NCBI GenBank assembly: GCA_024734555.1 | Contig: JANPWX010000246.1 | Location: 2,099,025-2,163,024 of the forward strand | Source of the DNA: Trochalopteron elliotii | Lineage: Eukaryota; Chordata; Aves; Passeriformes; Leiothrichidae | Reading direction: 5' to 3' | Length of the DNA stretch: 64,000 bases | In this document: piece by piece, positions 44,137 through 55,050 of the stretch | How the letters are laid out: every line of letters begins with the position of its first letter | Numbering within the stretch: the first letter of the stretch is position 1 | Made by a program: the position numbers and the translations under genes | The notes under the pieces: generated by a model | Databases searched by the model: none | What the model was told of the DNA's origin: nothing | The model's input: only the letters and a program-made list of their open reading frames with translations

Positions 44137-45298
44137 GCACCTTTTAAACCATTGTAAGGTTTTTAGCATCAGTTTAAACACTGAGGCTCTTGGATCTCAG
44201 TGTAAGGCAACTTCACCATCTACCTTTCTGAACTACAGAGAAAATGAAGCAAATGGCTTCATCTTTGTGATATACGATGTCATGTAATAGACTGAATTTT
44301 AAAGTTCAAAATGAAATAAAAAGGCATAAACTGTTACAGTTGAAACCTTAATCAGCTAATCTAAAGTTGCACATGGATAGACTTGGTTTGGTTTTACTAT
44401 AAAAAGAGTGTATTTGAGCATGATCCAACTTCTGTGAAAATTGTAGTCACCAACTGCATAGTCATGTAACATGAGGTGAGCCAAGAATAAAGTGTAAGGA
44501 AGTACTTCGTAATGGAAGTACATACTATTTTTGCAATGTTTGTTGCCAAATAGCAAGTCTAGTCTTCTGTTTATATTACCTTTTGTGAGGCAAAGATAAT
44601 TTGGAGCAAGAATCTGACTGAATTCTCCATATGATGTCCATGTCCTCTGTATGAGTACTTATTTAAAATAAACATACCCTGCACCTTTTTATGTGCACAC
44701 ATGTTCTTCTCCTGACATCTTTTTGTGGGGAGGGAAAGGGAATGCATTTCAGAAGGCTCACATTTTCTCTATACCACCACATAAATAGTAGATTCCATCT
44801 CTGGGATAAATAGCTGCGTCTAAACCATTGCTTTGTTTGGATTTCAAGACATTTTTACTCTGACCCTGATGTCAGTATGACTAATTGTGTAAGAAGGGGC
44901 TTCCTACTCTTTCTTAGCTGCGCCTAAGTAGTTTCATATATATCTCTGGAAGTTGTGTTTGCAGCTCTACTTGGAATATAAAGCACCTGTGTGCCAATAT
45001 TTTCCCTGCTTATAATTTGTCAACAAACTTAAGACCTATCTCTGTGTCTGTTGCCATTAATGACAGAAATTTAATTAGTTTTGTTGAGTGGAGAACTGGG
45101 TGTTCTCACTGGACCCACCTAATTAACTTTTCTTCCCTTCCCTATTTGATTTTTAAAAACTCTTTTAATAGGCCTGTTCCAAAGTGTCTTCAGTTCCTGC
45201 CAGTCTGGTGCTGGTGCCTAATCACACAGACTTACTAGACATGCTGAAGTGGAAGGGTAAGCACATGCAAGTGTCATCTACTGTCCTTGTTCCTACAG

Positions 45299-45394
45299 GA
45301 CCAAGCTCTGCATAGGTGTTAGTTGCAGCTTTTTTTTAAGAGATGCTGTTACAGCTGGCCAATAAAATGCAAAGGCAGTCCAAGATTTTTTCAG
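45299..45394 (+). other. Exon-like segment without open frame (possible ncRNA/UTR exon)
   Basis: It lies between a strong acceptor (TTGTTCCTACAG ending 45298) and a consensus donor (TCAG/GTAAGT at 45394/45395). All three frames contain stops. It could be a noncoding exon of an intergenic RNA or an upstream UTR exon of the unnamed gene further right. It rests on splice signals only. Confidence 0.2.
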
Positions 45395-46920
45395 GTAAGT
45401 ATCCTAACCCTGTTTTATATATCCTAATCATATATCTACATATCTATCTATCTTTATATATCTAGTAAATTTCAGGGCAGTTTTCCTTCTAAAACTTGAA
45501 GCACCCATAACTTTGAACATCAAACTATGCAGCTCCTTTTCTTTTTCCCTACAGGGAAACAACTCTCTTTTTTAGATGAATGAGTGCTATGGGGCCATCT
45601 ATTAATTTTATAGAGGCTACTCTGACAATGTAAACCCCTTAACTTCTCTAGAAATGCACAGCAAAACTTTTCTCTTTGATTCAAATAAAACTTTTAGCTA
45701 GCAAAATCCAGACTTGCCATGAAATAAATAATGAAAGAGATGTTTAATGCTATAAGACTCTTTCACTTCATGCAAATACGTTCTTGAAAACCTCCTTTTC
45801 ATTGTTTTCTTTTTTAAGAGCCAAGATTAAAGATCACTTCTTTACTAAAAGTTTTGAAAAATAAATTGTCTGAAATGCAAATCAGTTCAATACTTATAAA
45901 TTTTAGACATTTTAATAAAAAATAAAACATTTAAAATATTTGAGGGGTGAGATTTCCCCACAGTTCAGATCTAGCTAGCCAGCAATCCCCATTAACTGAG
46001 AAATGAGCTTTCAGGTGTGTCACCTGGTGGGAGTGCCAGCAGTGGACAGCCTTCTACTTGAAGGCTACAGCCCTCTACAGCAGGGGTCCTGCTGTCTAAA
46101 CTAATGCTATTATGGCATTTTGTGTGAAGTATTTTGTTCCAGATGGAAGAAAAACCTTACAGGATGGAAGCAGGTGGCCATTTCTCCAAAGAATGTAGCT
46201 AGGCAGAAAGTATTGACAGATTTGTTGTGCTAAGAGTTTTTAGAAGGTAAGATTGCAGCATAGAACTTTGAAGTAAAATTGACTTTTAGTGCTGAGTCAG
46301 AAAGCACTGCACAAAGCTGAACAAAGCCAAACTTGCATGCTTCCTCAAACACCCTGGTAGGATATTCACTCAGAAAAAATGGAACACATTAGCATTCGTC
46401 AAACAGGGCATCTCATAAAAACCGTATTAAAATCAGTTACATGCATCTTTACAGTGAAAGCATATACTTTCCCTCTTGCATTTTGAAATAAAAGTAATCG
46501 TCGAAATTCAGGTTGAGAATCTTCTAATTTGCTGATCTTTCATATAAGCATTATTATTATTTACTTTTCTGAAGCGCTGCTGCTGTAACAAAAAGTGCCT
46601 TGTAGCAGAACCTATATTCCCAGGAGAACAGAAATAATAACTGTGATGTGTCATCCTGATGAACAATATGCTGTTTCACAGCTTTTTTTTTTTCTTTTTG
46701 CTGAATACACTGCTCTATAGACACCTGTGAAACAAAACTATAATAAATTGCTTTTATTGTGTACACATTGCAGCATTGACCCTTGAAGTACCATGATGCT
46801 ATTTTTTGCTGCATCCAAAGAAAAGACTGGCAAGATGAGTTTATTTAAAAATCAAACTAAATGTCTGTGTCTAAGTCTATAGTCCTAGAATAGAATTAAG
46901 CTCCTGTCTAATACATCAGA

Positions 46921-46991
46921 TTTGGGAGGTTTTTCTCCCAAAACTATACAACTCCCAGACTATACAGCTATACACAGTTGTATAGTCTGGG
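46921..46991. repeat. Cluster of inverted repeats
   Basis: Two perfect hairpins lie back to back: TTTGGGAG/CTCCCAAA (8-bp arms, 46921-46942) and CCCAGACTATACA/TGTATAGTCTGGG (13-bp arms, 12-base loop, 46954-46991). An alternative 11-bp pairing (ACTATACAACT with AGTTGTATAGT) overlaps both. It could be a structured RNA, a cruciform or a remnant of a small inverted-repeat transposon. Confidence 0.75.
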
Positions 46992-47329
46992 TTTTAAAAG
47001 ACTCTTAGCTGTAGTAGGTTATTTTGCTAGGTCAAATTATTTACAAATATATCCATGAAGAAGCATTTTTGGTGATCTACATTACAATGGCCATAAGAAT
47101 GTCTGCTACATTATGGATGGGCTTAATTGTTTAATGAAAAATATTGAGAAGTTTCTTTGTGATTTCCTTCTTAAAACCCCATAAGTTTCCCTAAGAGTCG
47201 GGTCCTTGAATCACAGTTCATTTACCCTGGTCTGTAAAAGTAGCATATTAGGTCTGTAAAGTCAAATATTCACAGTTTAGAGAAAGCTGTAATTCTGATG
47301 GGTAAGTGCAACTGTTTCACTAGCATACA

Positions 47330-47848
47330 TGAAGTACTTGGAGTACGGTGTTCAGCTCTGGGGCCGCAGCATAAGAAGGATGTGGACCTGTTGGAGCAAG
47401 TCCAAATAAGGGCCATGAAGATGATCAGAGGGTTTGAGCACCTCTCCTATGAAGACAGGCTCAGAGAGTTGAGGTCATTCAGCCTGAAGAACAGCTTCTG
47501 GGGAGACCGTGCTGCAGCCCTTCAGTACCTAAAGAGGGCCTTCAGGAAAGCTGAAGAGGGGCTTTTTGTGGGGGCATGGTAGTGAGTGATAGGACAAGGG
47601 GTAATGACATTAAATTGGAAGAAGGTGGGTTTAGATTGGATGTTAGGAAGGAATTCCTCACTATGAGAGTGGTGAGGCATGGGTTGCTCAGAGAAGTTGT
47701 GATTGCCTCATCTGTGGAAGTGTTCAAGGCCAGGCTGGCTGCAGCTTTGAGCTACCTGGCCTAATAGAAGTTGTCCCTACCTGTGAGCATTGGAGCTAGA
47801 TGATCTTCAAGGTCCCTTCCAATCTAAACCATTCTATGATTCTGTCAT
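47330..47848 (+). mobile_element. CR1 LINE, 5'-truncated
   Basis: The 3' part of an avian CR1 element. It includes the end of the reverse-transcriptase ORF (a degraded open frame at 47298-47582 whose peptide AMKMIRGFEHLSYEDRLREL is a typical CR1 C-terminal segment), a noncoding 3' region with GATAGGACAAGGGGTAATGA, and the terminal GATGATCTTCAAGGTCCCTT then CCATTCTATGATTCTGT. It contains internal stops and deletions and is not autonomous. Confidence 0.9.
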
Positions 47849-48721
47849 TTTAGACACACATCCATTATAAATTATGATTTCATCAGAACGCTGTTTCACT
47901 CAGCCTGTAGAAGAGACAGCTCTTCCTGCATAAGCAGTTGTTCAGTATTGGGGATTCTCTCTGTATACCAGTGTGTGGCCCCTTGCCTTATTTTCTAGCC
48001 TGTGCTGAAGACACTGTATCGTCATATGGGTATTTGCAGGATCTCATCCCAGCACCTGAGTGTTTCTTGAGGCTTATCTCCTTAAAATTGAGGAAAGTCA
48101 GGGCTGAAAGTCACTGAGATTAAAGTATCCATTCAGTTGAGTCTATTCACTTGAGATGACTTGCACTTCAAAGTAGATAGTGTGATACCAGACTGAATAA
48201 CTTTGAAATTTTAGGTGACTTTACTTTATATCTTGGGAGTCCTTAGCAGCATTGCAAATTTGAGTAATGGTCTTGTCAGACACTCACATAACGAGAAAGT
48301 AAAGTAGCTCTTTGCGAAACAGTGGGCTTATCTCATTTGTCGAATGCAATTATGCAGGGAGGTAGAAAGAAAAAAGAGGACATAAAAATCTTGTTCCTAG
48401 AGATAGAAAATATTTGCATGAAGCAAGAGAAAATCATACAGCTTTCCTGTATTCCTTCAACATGTTCCCTATCTCTCCCAAAGATGCAGAGACAATCTTC
48501 AAGAATTTACAGCTCATCTCATCTTAAATGTATGTAAGGGATGTGAGTTCAGGACCTACAAGCAATTCTGACCAATTTATTTCTGTTATTTCCTAAACTT
48601 ATAATGTCTGCTTCCAAAATAATTTGACCATTTTGTATGTTGCTCTGGAGAATGAAACATAAAGTCTCTCTGTTCCACAAGTCCTGGACCACACTGTAAG
48701 TATCATTGGACTAAATGAATG
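47849..48721. other. Intergenic, nothing recognised
   Basis: About 0.9 kb between the CR1 and the next LTR-like element. No exon, RNA gene or repeat is recognised, apart from the left copy of a nine-base direct repeat (AAATGAATG, 48713-48721). Confidence 0.6.
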
Positions 48722-49157
48722 TGGGAATTGGGCGACTGGAGACTGGGAGCAGGTTGGCCTTGGTTGACAACGAAGTGGACATTAATCTAAGACCATGTGA
48801 AACGAGATGCTAGGAAGGGGAACATCTGGTCAGATTATGGAGAGAAGAATGGGATTGTGGGTATAGTTATGTTAATGAAGTTGCACCATATAAGGTTATG
48901 TTCTGAGTTCTTGTATATGATTGGTTAACAATATTTTACATATATGGTAATGTATTAGTCCATTGTCAGGCTAGAGTCTATGTACTGTAATGTTTGCTCC
49001 ACTGTTGGCTCTTTCGAGGTTGCCCCATACTGTGTTTGGCTTAGGTTCTTTTGTTGGCTCAGGCTATTATTAAAGTTATTTTCCAGGCTTACTCGATCAT
49101 CATCCCTGTTTCAATTGCCACCCCGGCTGGTCCAGTTTGTGTTGCACCAGCAGCGAG
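48722..49157 (+). mobile_element. LTR-like element between 9-bp direct repeats
   Basis: About 436 bases bounded by AAATGAATG on both sides (48713-48721 and 49158-49166). It has promoter and terminator features in LTR order: TATAAGG near 48889, CTCAGGCTATTATTAAAGTT with an ATTAAA signal near 49068, then a GC-richer end. This fits a solo retroviral LTR. However, the right end does not finish in CA, so the exact boundaries and family are uncertain. No viral coding sequence is present. Confidence 0.5.
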
Positions 49158-52100
49158 AAATGAATGGCATAGGTCCATTCCAATTTAGCTATTCTACTCC
49201 ATGTCACCCCTACAAGTGATCCTGTTCAAATCAAGCAAAAATAGGTGCTTGTACTAGTGAAACATACAGCTACATTCAGTGTTTGAGTTATTCATCTGGG
49301 TTTGAGCTATAAACTAACAGTACAAAGACAAAGGTGAAGGAAAGAAAACAATTAAGACAGAGTAGCTGCATACAACACACAGCTGATGCTTCACTGTTTA
49401 CCATTTTTTATTATTTATCATCTTAGCCAGTCGCTACCAACTTGGACAACAAACTTCATGTGAACATTCTAATGGAAACGGGTGCCTGGAGAACTGTAAT
49501 TTGTGAGAGAGTATTGCTCTTGCTGTGACTGCACAAAAAGGCGTTGTGTGATTGATTTTCCAAGAATTAGGTTAAGAGTCTTTTATAAAGCTTAAAAAAA
49601 AGCACATAAGCTTAATTTAGGTCTTTTACTGCTTCCCCTCCCTCAATAACGAAATTATATTAAGCAGTCCTGAAGTCATACCTATGGTCTCAAAAACCTT
49701 TGCTGAAGTTTCTACAACGGCATTGTTCAGACCTTGCCTTCTCCCTCTTCATCCCCAGATCTCCAGTCACAACCTACAACCACCTCAACTGGGACAGGCA
49801 GGATTGTCACACTTGGAAGATTAAAAAGCTGTATTTATCTCCCAAAAAATAGAGAAATTTTGACCAAGAACAACCTGGTGACTAGGTGACTGCCAGTGGA
49901 TGAGAGGAATGTTGCCTTTGGAGTGCTGGATGCTTCAGTAACATCTCTCTAAAGCCAAGTTTGTAGGTGAGCTCAACTCTTGTTCTCAGCTCAGCTTTTA
50001 TACCTCTCTGTGAATGCTCTTCTTGTGAAATTCTCCTCACCAAATGTTCTAGTAGATAATGAATTATGGTAGTATTTGGCTTAGTTTGCCTTTCACTTGA
50101 CACACAGATAAACACAAAGGAGTTTTTTAAAACCAAATTAGAAATGTGGGGTTTGGAAAATACTGCAGTGTCTGTAAAAACAATAAAGTGGTATTGTGAC
50201 AATAAAGTGGTTTTAGCTGAACAAGTACTGCTCTCTATAAAATCTGATTCTGCATAGACTAATAAAAATTCAAGGGCATATGCTTGTACATTGCCTGAGT
50301 CTTCACAGATTTCTGCAGTTCATGAAGCATGAGACAAGCATGAGATGTAATGATGTCTCTCAAAGCAAGGTGAGTTCAGTGTTTTAAGAAGAGCTGGGTA
50401 TGTAGTGGTGTTTTGAGAGGCTCTTTGGAAACAAGGCTCAGGCTCTCTGTCTGCAGGCTTTATTCCTATACAGCAGGAATTCTCAAGCTGTACTCAGGCC
50501 AATGGGATGCTAAAGCTAAGCTCAAGCTCAAGAAGTTGCAAAAATTAAGTTATCTTAATGAGCAACCTCATAAAATGCAGTAAAAACCTATGCTTGCTGT
50601 TCAATTCAACATGTGAAATTCAGGAAAAACAAATGATTTTCTGAAATTGAAAGCAGCTATTTTTGTACCTGTTCTTTTGCTCATAATCACATACCAAGAA
50701 CTAGAAAACAATCCTTTGATTTTTTTTTTTTTAACAATGAAAACTGCTTATGACTCAGTTATTAAGGGCTAAATGGTGAAATAACAGGACAGAAATTCTG
50801 TTTTGAAACAGAAGTAAAAACTAGGAGTCTGTGTGTGGGTATGTGCTGAAGTCAGGAGTGGGTTCAGAAAAGGAGATAATTCAAATTTCTATGAAGTTTT
50901 CAGTAAGACTGTGTTACCCAGTGTCTTCTCCATATGCTGCCTATCAAATTGTTCATTTTATCCTGACAGACCTGGGTGGCACCTGATGGAGCCCAGTGCA
51001 TTCAGAGTATGTTCCCCTTGCAGAGGAGCAAGGTTACCCTACATTCCAATGTCAGCATCTGCAAAGGTGGGGCAGACATACCTGAGCCTTCTGGGCCTTT
51101 GGAAGCCACAGAGACTCTGGAGCTTGTGGAGGTCTGTGTGGAGTCTGTGAAAGACAGGGAATTGGTAAAAGTTACAGAGCTGAGGAGGGGATTTGTACTA
51201 CTCTGCGCAATGGGAAGGCTTTATTCAGTCTGCTTTGCTTGCAGAGCAGAGGTCTCTCTTTAAAGGCTTAACTTGTACTTCTGTCTCTTGTATCGTATAC
51301 AAGGAAACCCTGTTGTGGAATTCAAAGCCCCTCTGTGTCTCTGAGCACGAACACTTTCAGGCAAAAGTGAGACCTACCATACTAAGGCTCTTGGGACAGG
51401 ATCCGTTTGGTGAATGATGGTGTTAGGTTATGTATTTCAGGCAGCTGGCACTCTGCATCTCAGTCTTCACCCCTGTTGACTGAATGTTTGAGTTAGGAAG
51501 AGACAGTCATAATTTGTACCTAATACACAGTGAGGTTTTCCAAATAGATTATGATTGATGCTTTAGATTATTTTTGTCAAGGTCTATAGCAAACCCTGTA
51601 TTATCCAACTGTCAACACTTCCAACAAAGCTGTTTTCTGAACAGAGTGCTCCTTACTAGATATGAAAACTTGGTTAAATAGAGAGGACTGAGTGAACTTC
51701 ATGTTGCTGTGAAATCTGATCTTTTATTTTCCACTTCCATAGTAAAAATTAAAGCTTTTAGAATTTATTTGACTTTTATTCAGCTGGAGTATCACAGTTA
51801 TTGATGGGAAGAGAAGCTGTTAAGCTTAAAGACTTCTTCCTGTGTAGGCTGTAGAATGCAGCAAGCCAGTCTCTTCTTGAACTACTTGTCTTTTCATTAA
51901 AATGCCAATATATGTCATCAGTGTGTATTTTTAAAAAATTAAATTAATAATTACTTAAAATTTTATAGTGTGCTACTGGGAAAGAGGACAACTAACAATC
52001 TCTCATCTTGAGTTGTCTAGGTTCCACATTGAATACTTTCTGCTAGAGATTGGCCTTTAGTGCCTTGCATCAAGCTCTTTCAGGAAAAATATTTATAATC

Positions 52101-55032
52101 ATTGTTCTTCCGGGCTCTTTCTGCAGTGGGGATTTTTAATGATGTTGCAGTCCCTAGTGTAAATATAAATTATTGTTGTAAATTAAATGTTTCCCATGCA
52201 ATATACTCCCCAGCCCCTCTGCTATGGTATGTCTAAAGCAGTGATTTGCAGTGCTCCTACCTCATCTTGTGTAGCTAAAGAGATGATCCAAAAAAAATCC
52301 ATCCTGTCAACCACACCACTGATGAAGTGGACATCGACAGCAGTATTATTTTATTGCACTAACATGAAAAGTCACAGCAACAGCTCTCAATCAAATTGAA
52401 GTTATCTGACAGATAAGCAGTCTGAGGTGATTAGCTGAAGATCAAGGCTTTTGTTAGTGACATAGATCCTTCTGTGTGTAAGCAGAGCAAAAGTCTTTCT
52501 TGTTGTTTTCTTTTATATATTTCCAAAGCTGCTATTTACACTCTCTCCTTCCACAGGAAGCAGTCTCAAAATCCTTGGATAATAAGACAAGGAAACCCTT
52601 TGTGGTTTTTAGCACTTGTGTTCTGGCTCTGCCAGGTGTTCTACCCACTGCTCTGCAGTGAGACAGGTGAAAGCAACACCTTATCCTTAATAATTTGTTA
52701 TTTTTGCCTTGGCCTGTAGACAGCCAGTGTGAACTCCATCATCTGCCTATGATTTGCAATCTGTCCTGATCTTGATGCGTTCCCTGTGTAGAGGAAAACA
52801 AGCTGTGATAGTGGAGGCTGGTACTGCTCTTTCCCACAAAAATAGGTAACGCACTTGTGGAATTGCCTCCCCAGAATAAACTCTTAAATGCTTATTGAAT
52901 CCAGAAAAACATGGAAGGAGACTGGAGGAAAAAATAGATACAGTGGGTCATGGTTCACACTTCCTATTTCAGGAAAATAATTTAGCTAGCTAAATTAGGT
53001 AGCTAGCTTCCTTGTGCTGTATCGTTACCTAATGGTAAATAAGAGTAAAGCTCTTATCAAGAATTATTCACAGACTAGAGTTTTGATCTTACTACAGATT
53101 ACTCCAGTTGATCCTTCTCTCTTCCTTTGTAGGAGAAACTCATGAAGGCTCACCTCCTAAAGTGAAGCTAAGCAGTGAGAATATGCCCTCTTCTGTACAA
53201 CACAGTCTGCTGTGCATCTTTTCTGGGTTGAGTGCAAAATTCTGTCCTTGGATGTGTATCTATAGTCTTGACATGAACCGAATGAAATTACTTCACATGT
53301 TAGCAGATGCAACATTGGACATAATACTTTCACATATACATGTTTTAACTTTCTTATACATGTTTTCATTTTTATTATATTTATATAAATAATAGTTCTT
53401 GTCAAATCCAGATATGAATTAATAACAGCCATGGGAGATCTGGCTCACCCAAGCCAGTGTATCTCTTCCAAGGAGAGGCAGCTGAAGGATAATTCCCTTT
53501 CTACAAAGGGGAAAAGGATAGAGTGTTTGCTAAGATGTAAAATAATTAAGTCATGTCGATTCTCTGTTAATATAACATGCCCTTTGTATCTGGTTGTGTG
53601 TTAGCCAGTCTACCAGCTATCACCAGAATTTGAAAGCTAGACAAGGAGGGGTTAAGCTGAAAAGTTTGACTTGGGGCACACATAGATAATAAAGCTAAAA
53701 ACTGTTTTTCTGCTTAACCTAAACTTTGAAAAAATCCCACGTATGCACTTCCAGTTTTATGCTGTGTGTGAATGTCAAATATGCTTAGCTGGAACAGAAT
53801 TTCTTGAAAGTAATTATTGTTGTCCCATTTGGCTAAATATACCTATAAACATACCAGAAGTATGCAAGACTAGAAAATGCTGATATAGACTTAATAGTTT
53901 GGGGGGCAGGGTTATTTAAGAACTGGTACTCTTAGTCTGTTATTTTGAATTTTTTTGCCACGTTAGCTATATGTCATCTATTCCCAACATGTATATTTTA
54001 AGTGGAAAGAAATTAATAAAGTGGCTTATTCAGAACAGATTATTTCAAAAAAGGAAACAAAATTTGGGAATGAGATGTCTCAATCCTTTAACTGCTTTGA
54101 GGGGTCAGAGAATTTGGAGAACCTTTTTCAGAGCAGGTAGCCCTACGCAATATTTCAGGCCAGATAAGCAAATAGAGCAGGTGGCAATGCAAGCTCTGAT
54201 GCCAGGATTGGTCCTGTCTCTCTTCTGCCCTCCTTCCCTGAGGAAGAGCAGAGCTCTTAATCAGACTGCAGAGCTTTTAATCAGACTCCTTGAATAAAAA
54301 GAGCAGTTAATACAACTGGAGCAGTTTTAACCTGGGAGAAAAGTGGTGTCCTGTAAAACTTGCCACTGAAGTCTCTTGGACTTGGATTTTTTGTTATAGT
54401 GTGTATATTTCTCCCCACATAAACACTTCCTTTTAATGTCCAATCTTTTTTGCAGATGTATTTGGCCCACCCTGCAGCAGTCTCATTTCTCTATGTAAGG
54501 GCTGTGTCTGGTTTTACCACCACAGCTCTGGGAGGGTTTAGCAGCAAGGAGTTAAGTGAATATATGTGTGGTTTTGCAAATGTGTTTGTGCCTTGTTCTG
54601 TTCCCATCTCCCTGAGGGAGATTGTTTCCCTGTGGAGCAGCCTGACTGGAGCAGCAGGCATGTGAAAGAGCAGCAGCTTCTGCTCCACTTCAGCTGAAGG
54701 AGGGGAAAGGTGTGTCCGATTGTGAAGATCAGGATTAGCTGGAGAAGTGGGAGAAGAGAGGAGAGGAGGGAGGGGAAAAGAAAAAAAACGCCAAGCCTTT
54801 GAATGGCAAGACTGCACTTCTAACATGTGGCCAGCGTGTGCCATACAGGCTTCAGGAAGCAGCAGGATCACAGGTGAGAGGCACTGCCTGGGCAGCAGCA
54901 GAAAGAAGCATCATAGCAGGATGGGGGATTCTAGGACACCAGGAATCAGGGGAGGTCTGGAGGTGCACGGCCCACGACAGACAGTCTGCTGTCACTCTGC
55001 AGCAAGTTCAGCCTGGAGCCCATGTAGAGCAA
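49158..55032. other. Intergenic; possible promoter/5' region of unnamed gene at right end
   Basis: About 5.9 kb without a recognised gene. It has a 98-codon open frame at 50970-51263 that begins at an AG, and a 13-base direct repeat (ACAATAAAGTGGT) at 50180-50192 and 50199-50211. A duplicated RGAGCTYTTAATCAGACT motif lies at 54247-54290. A purine-rich block (54740-54795) precedes the first exon of the unnamed gene and may belong to its 5' UTR or promoter. Confidence 0.5.
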
Positions 55033-55050
55033 ATGCATGGACTGTGCAAG
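55033..55050 (+). CDS. Unnamed gene, putative first coding exon
   Basis: Six codons (MHGLCK) ending at donor GTATGC (55051), phase 0. The frame is open upstream to 54799, so a longer N-terminus (84 extra-long exon codons in total) is possible. The upstream peptide is compositionally unremarkable, and I chose the nearer ATG only because it is closest to the splice site. Confidence 0.3.

Larger units (their letters stand above)
44137..47329. other. Intergenic; inverted repeats and splice-like signals
   Basis: About 3.2 kb with no coding gene recognised. It contains a noncoding exon-like segment at 45299-45394, a TATC/ATAT tract at 45416-45468 and an inverted-repeat cluster at 46921-46991. Canonical AATAAA occurs near 44313 and 44485, and these could serve a long GAS2L3 3' UTR. 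Confidence 0.6.

Noticed and set aside
47298..47582. 94-codon open frame as a possible host gene
   Set aside because: The peptide is the typical C-terminal part of a CR1 reverse-transcriptase ORF and lies within a truncated CR1 element.
54450..54665. 71-codon open frame starting at an AG
   Set aside because: No matching donor, no recognisable domain, and not phase-linked to the unnamed gene. Most likely 5' flank.
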